A stretch of 64,000 nt of DNA from Tragulus kanchil (taxonomy: Eukaryota; Chordata; Mammalia; Artiodactyla; Tragulidae): positions 161,575,001 to 161,639,000 of the forward strand of contig JAIOJX010000005.1 in assembly GCA_022376925.1 (NCBI GenBank), in the 5' to 3' direction. Below the pieces are notes generated by a model that made no database searches, was not told the DNA's origin, and worked only from the letters and a program-made list of their open reading frames with translations. The position numbers and the translations under genes are program-made. Below are positions 59,201 through 64,000 of this stretch, in pieces (the stretch's first letter is position 1; each line of letters opens with the position of its first letter).

Positions 59201-59432
59201 GCAGCATGCTGCTGCTGGGCTGTGCTCGGTCATGTCCAACTCTTGGTGATTTCATGGACTTGCAGCCTGCCAGGCTCTTCTGTCTATGGAATTTTCCAGG
59301 CAAGGAAACCGGGGTGGGTGGCCATTTCTTCCTCCGGGGGGTCTTCTCGACCCAAGGATCGAACCCGTCTCCTGCGACTCCTTCATTAGCAGGTGGATTT
59401 TTTACCTACTGAGTCACCAGGGCATGGCAAGC
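59201..59432 (-). mobile_element. Bov-tA SINE
   Basis: GCATGCTGCTGCTGGGCTGT, TCGGTCATGTCCAACTCTTG and GGATCGAACCCGTCTCCTGC, then the complement of the tRNA-like head ending GAGTCACCAGGG. Confidence 0.92.
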
Positions 59433-59640
59433 TCCTATTCATCCTTCAAGATCCAACCCCACAGGGCCTTCCTTCAGATCTCTTCTAGAAAGCCATTGGC
59501 TCTCTTACCAGGCCATGTGGTCTGTGACTGGCCGGAGTCTGTGTGGTTGCCTTTCCACCCCTCTAGACTGAGGGGCAGGGATGGGAGGCCATGATGTCTT
59601 ATCTAGTTCTGGATGTGTGGCTCTCATCACCACGCCAGAC
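59433..59640. repeat. L2 LINE 3'-end remnant (part copied at 60633 onward)
   Basis: CTCCTATTCATCCTTCAAGA, then CTAGACTGAGGGGCAGGGAT and GATGTCTTATCTAGTTCTGG, follow the L2 3' end. Confidence 0.55.
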
Positions 59641-61748
59641 AGGGACGGAAGACATGATCATCAAACATCACAGGCTACCTCGGTTTACTCTCTTTTGTCT
59701 TAATCAAAGTATAGTTGATTCACAGCTTTGACTCTAATTGGCAGAAGTGGGGCTCTCGTGGAGGAGAGGAGAGGCCAGCTCTGCTTCCCTCCGTTCACCA
59801 GGGAGGCACTTGCTGCGGATGCTATTCAGGCTGCCAAGCCAGCCTGGGTTGTCCCCCAGCTGGTCAGTCCCACAGATAATACTTATAAGGCTCATACAGC
59901 AGCTTGAAAGGAAAACAATTGTTGCTATGATTTATTAATAACCACCGTTCCTGGCTTCAGCATTTCCTTGACTCAAGCCATTCAGTTCTGTAAACACTTA
60001 AGCTGAGGGAGGTTTCAAGTCAAACGGCTCTGACATTTTAAGGCTCTAGAAGCAAGGGGAGTTTCTGGCTCAGGAGCAGGCTTGTGATCTGAGGAGGAGG
60101 AGGGTGCTTTCTGCTCTCCTCAGGGTTGGGCTCTTTGGTTCACAAGCACAATCATTCATTCACACACTCATTCATCCATGCCTTCCATGTCTGCAGAACT
60201 CCTCCAGGTGTGCGGCAGAATCCCGAGCTGCTGGAGCCCCCGGGCTAGCAGGGGAAATCAGCCCCAAAGGACAAGCACACAGAGATGACAGAGCCACAAG
60301 CCACGTGGACAGGCGCAGGCTGCAGACACTTACATGAAGGCACCCCTTTCTGCTGTGGACATCAGCAGAGCCACCCAGAGGAGGAGCACCTGGGCTGAGC
60401 CTTGAAGGGTGAGCAGTAGAAAAGGGGGGCTCCGATTTGGGAGGAAGCAATGGGCATGGCATATGCTGCTTTTTGGCTCAGATCAGCATGTGTGCCAGAT
60501 GATGTGGCCACCTACTCTCACCCATGAGCATCTCTTGAGAGGGTAGCCAGCCTCTCCTTCCTCACCCGTTAGTTGGCGCCAACCTTTGTATTTGGGGATT
60601 TAACTCTTGAGACCGGGTGACCCCCTCTTCTTTAGAAAGCCATTGGCTCTCTTACCAGGCCATGTGGTCTGTGACTGGCCGGAGTCTGTGTGGTTGCCTT
60701 TCCACCCCTCTAGACTGAGGGGCAGGGATGGGAGGCCATGATGTCTTATCTAGTTCTGGATGTGTGGCTCTCATCACCACGCCAGACAGGGACGGAAGAC
60801 ATGATCATCAAACATCACAGGCTACCTCGGTTTACTCTCTTTTGTCTTAATCAAAGTATAGTTGATTCACAGCTTTGACTCTAATTGGCAGAAGTGGGGC
60901 TCTCGTGGAGGAGAGGAGAGGCCAGCTCTGCTTCCCTCCGTTCACCAGGGAGGCACTTGCTGCGGATGCTATTCAGGCTGCCAAGCCAGCCTGGGTTGTC
61001 CCCCAGCTGGTCAGTCCCACAGATAATACTTATAAGGCTCATACAGCAGCTTGAAAGGAAAACAATTGTTGCTATGATTTATTAATAACCACCGTTCCTG
61101 GCTTCAGCATTTCCTTGACTCAAGCCATTCAGTTCTGTAAACACTTAAGCTGAGGGAGGTTTCAAGTCAAACGGCTCTGACATTTTAAGGCTCTAGAAGC
61201 AAGGGGAGTTTCTGGCTCAGGAGCAGGCTTGTGATCTGAGGAGGAGGAGGGTGCTTTCTGCTCTCCTCAGGGTTGGGCTCTTTGGTTCACAAGCACAATC
61301 ATTCATTCACACACTCATTCATCCATGCCTTCCATGTCTGCAGAACTCCTCCAGGTGTGCGGCAGAATCCCGAGCTGCTGGAGCCCCCGGGCTAGCAGGG
61401 GAAATCAGCCCCAAAGGACAAGCACACAGAGATGACAGAGCCACAAGCCACGTGGACAGGCGCAGGCTGCAGACACTTACATGAAGGCACCCCTTTCTGC
61501 TGTGGACATCAGCAGAGCCACCCAGAGGAGGAGCACCTGGGCTGAGCCTTGAAGGGTGAGCAGTAGAAAAGGGGGGCTCCGATTTGGGAGGAAGCAATGG
61601 GCATGGCATATGCTGCTTTTTGGCTCAGATCAGCATGTGTGCCAGATGATGTGGCCACCTACTCTCACCCATGAGCATCTCTTGAGAGGGTAGCCAGCCT
61701 CTCCTTCCTCACCCGTTAGTTTGCGCCAACCTTTTGTATTTGGGGATT
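59486..61748 (+). repeat. Tandem duplication 13 (units 59486-60600 and 60633-61748)
   Basis: Offset of 1147-1148 nt and a 32-nt filler. Two small differences lie in the last 35 nt of the left copy. The right unit overlaps the left unit of duplication 14 over 61407-61748. Confidence 0.93.
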
Positions 61749-63610
61749 CTCCTGAAACTGCTCTGATCGAATCCAACAGCCTGGTTCTGATTCTCAGCCT
61801 CCAGAGCACTTGGTGCTCAGGTACTGCTGACCACCCTCTTCCTGAAGCTCTTATCTCGCTCTGCAGAGCCATGCTGCCTGGTACACCCATGTGTCTTACC
61901 ACATGCCCAACCCGTTCTGGCTTCAGTTCCTTCTGTCCTCCCTGAAAGGTCTGCTGCTGCCCATGGTCACCGCCCCAGTTGCCCTCCATTCCATCATGGG
62001 GCCAGGTCTCGATTTCTGCCTGGGATTCCAGGATCACCTGCTAAACCATCTGGGGGACCTCTCCATGCGGATGGTTCATGATTTCCTGAGTGATCAAGCC
62101 AGTCATGCACCTGCTGCCCAGCTCTGCACCTGCGGCCCCTGGACTTGTAGGGCTTCCTCTCAGCCTCTTTGGTATTCACTCAAATGTCATTTGCTCAGTG
62201 AGGACTTCCTGGCCACCTTAAGATGGATTCCCAACTCTCCCATCAACCCTTTCCGGCTTTAATATTTACTTAAGTTCTATTATAACAGTAGAAGAAGGCA
62301 GACTGCAGAACAATATAGAGTGTAAAACTGTGTAAAAAGGAAAGAAAACTACAACTCCTTAAACAAAAGACATCACAAGGTATATTCAGTGGACACAAGT
62401 ATCTGCAGAGAAGGAACATGTCATACCTGTAATGGTGACCCTGGTCATGGAGGGGAGGATGTGACTGTTAAGTATTTTAGTTTTATATAGGAAAGAATTT
62501 GTGATGACAGAGTAAATAGCCCCAAAGGACAAGCACACAGAGATGACAGAGCCACAAGCCACGTGGACAGGCGCAGGCTGCAGACACTTACATGAAGGCA
62601 CCCCTTTCTGCTGTGGACATCAGCAGAGCCACCCAGAGGAGGAGCACCTGGGCTGAGCCTTGAAGGGTGAGCAGTAGAAAAGGGGGGCTCCGATTTGGGA
62701 GGAAGCAATGGGCATGGCATATGCTGCTTTTTGGCTCAGATCAGCATGTGTGCCAGATGATGTGGCCACCTACTCTCACCCATGAGCATCTCTTGAGAGG
62801 GTAGCCAGCCTCTCCTTCCTCACCCGTTAGTTTGCGCCAACCTTTTGTATTTGGGGATTCTCCTGAAACTGCTCTGATCGAATCCAACAGCCTGGTTCTG
62901 ATTCTCAGCCTCCAGAGCACTTCGGTGCTCAGGTACTGCTGACCACCCTCTTCCTGAAGCTCTTATCTCGCTCTGCAGAGCCATGCTGCCTGGTACACCC
63001 ATGTGTCTTACCACATGCCCAACCCGTTCTGGCTTCAGTTCCTTCTGTCCTCCCTGAAAGGTCTGCTGCTGCCCATGGTCACCGCCCCAGTTGCCCTCCA
63101 TTCCATCATGGGGCCAGGTCTCGATTTCTGCCTGGGATTCCAGGATCACCTGCTAAACCATCTGGGGGACCTCTCCATGCGGATGGTTCATGATTTCCTG
63201 AGTGATCAAGCCAGTCATGCACCTGCTGCCCAGCTCTGCACCTGCGGCCCCTGGACTTGTAGGGCTTCCTCTCAGCCTCTTTGGTATTCACTCAAATGTC
63301 ATTTGCTCAGTGAGGACTTCCTGGCCACCTTAAGATGGATTCCCAACTCTCCCATCAACCCTTTCCGGCTTTAATATTTACTTAAGTTCTATTATAACAG
63401 TAGAAGAAGGCAGACTGCAGAACAATATAGAGTGTAAAACTGTGTAAAAAGGAAAGAAAACTACAACTCCTTAAACAAAAGACATCACAAGGTATATTCA
63501 GTGGACACAAGTATCTGCAGAGAAGGAACATGTCATACCTGTAATGGTGACCCTGGTCATGGAGGGGAGGATGTGACTGTTAAGTATTTTAGTTTTATAT
63601 AGGAAAGAAT
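61407..63610 (+). repeat. Tandem duplication 14 (units 61407-62499 and 62519-63610)
   Basis: Offset of 1111-1112 nt and a 19-nt filler. One C is lost at the start of the right copy and one base differs about 400 nt in. Because it overlaps duplication 13, the segment at 60260-60600 is present three times (also 61407-61748 and 62519-62860). Confidence 0.93.
62160..62275. repeat. L2-like remnant (second copy at about 63272-63387)
   Basis: TATTCACTCAAATGTCATTT with CAGTGAGGACTTCCTGGCCA matches the L2 3' pattern. The copy is from duplication 14. Confidence 0.55.
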
Positions 63611-64000
63611 GTGTGCATTGCTTACATAAATTAAAATCAAAAACCTTCAGAGAGAGCTCCTTTGAAAGGGAGCTGAATCCCCTTAGGAGATCTAAAATAG
63701 CAATTAATATGTCATGAGTTCGAGAAATGTTTATGCCCATTTATATGCAACAAGCACCTGCCCTGGCTGTGGACCACAACACAAATAGATGCCTAGCCTC
63801 CGCCTGTTCGGAGCTTGCCGGCTGAACAGATGATGCTTTGTGGAAGCATGGCTCAGGCTCACCTGTGGACTTCCTATGGGATCGGGTCAGGGGACCCCCC
63901 CTGTACTTGAGCCCCTCCAGTCTTGTGCCACCCCATCTCGCCTAAGGAGAGGCTCGGCGAGGGTGTGTGGGCCACCTACTCCGCCAGTGTTGCGGTAAGA
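63611..64000. other. Intron at the window edge
   Basis: Single-copy as far as can be seen; no exon or recognised repeat. The canonical ARHGAP22 first exon is not here. Confidence 0.5.

Noticed and set aside
1925..63610. A new satellite, or a phase-variable or CRISPR-like repeat system
   Set aside because: Each pair has its own unrelated sequence, with only two copies (three once). There is no shared repeat, spacer set or associated gene family.

Overview
This window is mammalian nuclear DNA, from a ruminant and most likely a bovid. It is full of Bov-tA/Bov-A2 SINEs, CHR-1/CHR-2 cetartiodactyl tRNA-derived SINEs and 3' tails of the BovB (RTE) LINE, on a background of old MIR, L2, L1 and hAT (MER5) remnants. 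There are no prokaryotic genes, operons, CRISPR arrays or viral genes. The sequence alone does not separate cattle, sheep, goat and related species.

Almost the whole window reads as introns of one minus-strand gene, ARHGAP22 (a RhoGAP of the ARHGAP22/24/25 family). Three of its exons can be placed. A 200-nt exon at 58036-57837 encodes the N-terminal linker and first half of the PH domain. An 88-nt exon at 31623-31536 continues the PH domain. A candidate alternative first exon lies in a CpG island, with its coding part at 4254-4203. Its start codon is in GCCATGG context and it ends in a GTAACT donor in phase 1, the same phase in which the 88-nt exon ends. Transcripts started here would keep the downstream frame but replace the first half of the PH domain with a short Gly/Cys-rich N-terminus (MGLCCCKGWRGHLRAPK). 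The canonical first exon lies beyond position 64000, and the GAP-domain exons lie beyond position 1.

The most striking feature is structural. The window holds 14 head-to-tail direct duplications, each with a unit of about 1.04-1.18 kb, separated by 0-39 nt or overlapping by 2-3 nt. They start at 1925, 11345, 15214, 20071, 22944, 28277, 37580, 40502, 43166, 46078, 48989, 53986, 59486 and 61407. The copies are almost identical, and most differences I found are small indels close to the internal junction. The breakpoints ignore repeat and gene boundaries, and the last two events overlap to give a triplicated segment. The narrow size range and junction-centred noise fit unmerged overlapping contig ends (false duplications from gap filling) much better than biology. 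If so, roughly 15 kb of the window is spurious, the alternative first exon is present twice (3083-3032 is the extra copy), and the 26-kb intron between the PH exons is really about 19-20 kb.

Layout: 1-4720, SINEs and the duplicated CpG-island promoter; 4720-31535, intron with duplications 2-6; 31536-31623, PH exon; 31624-57836, intron with an L1 remnant, two BovB tails and duplications 7-12; 57837-58036, PH exon; 58037-64000, intron with duplications 13-14. I found no self-contained novel system. The points worth following up are the duplication pattern, the PH-replacing promoter, four CTCF-like sites and a few possible intronic regulatory elements.
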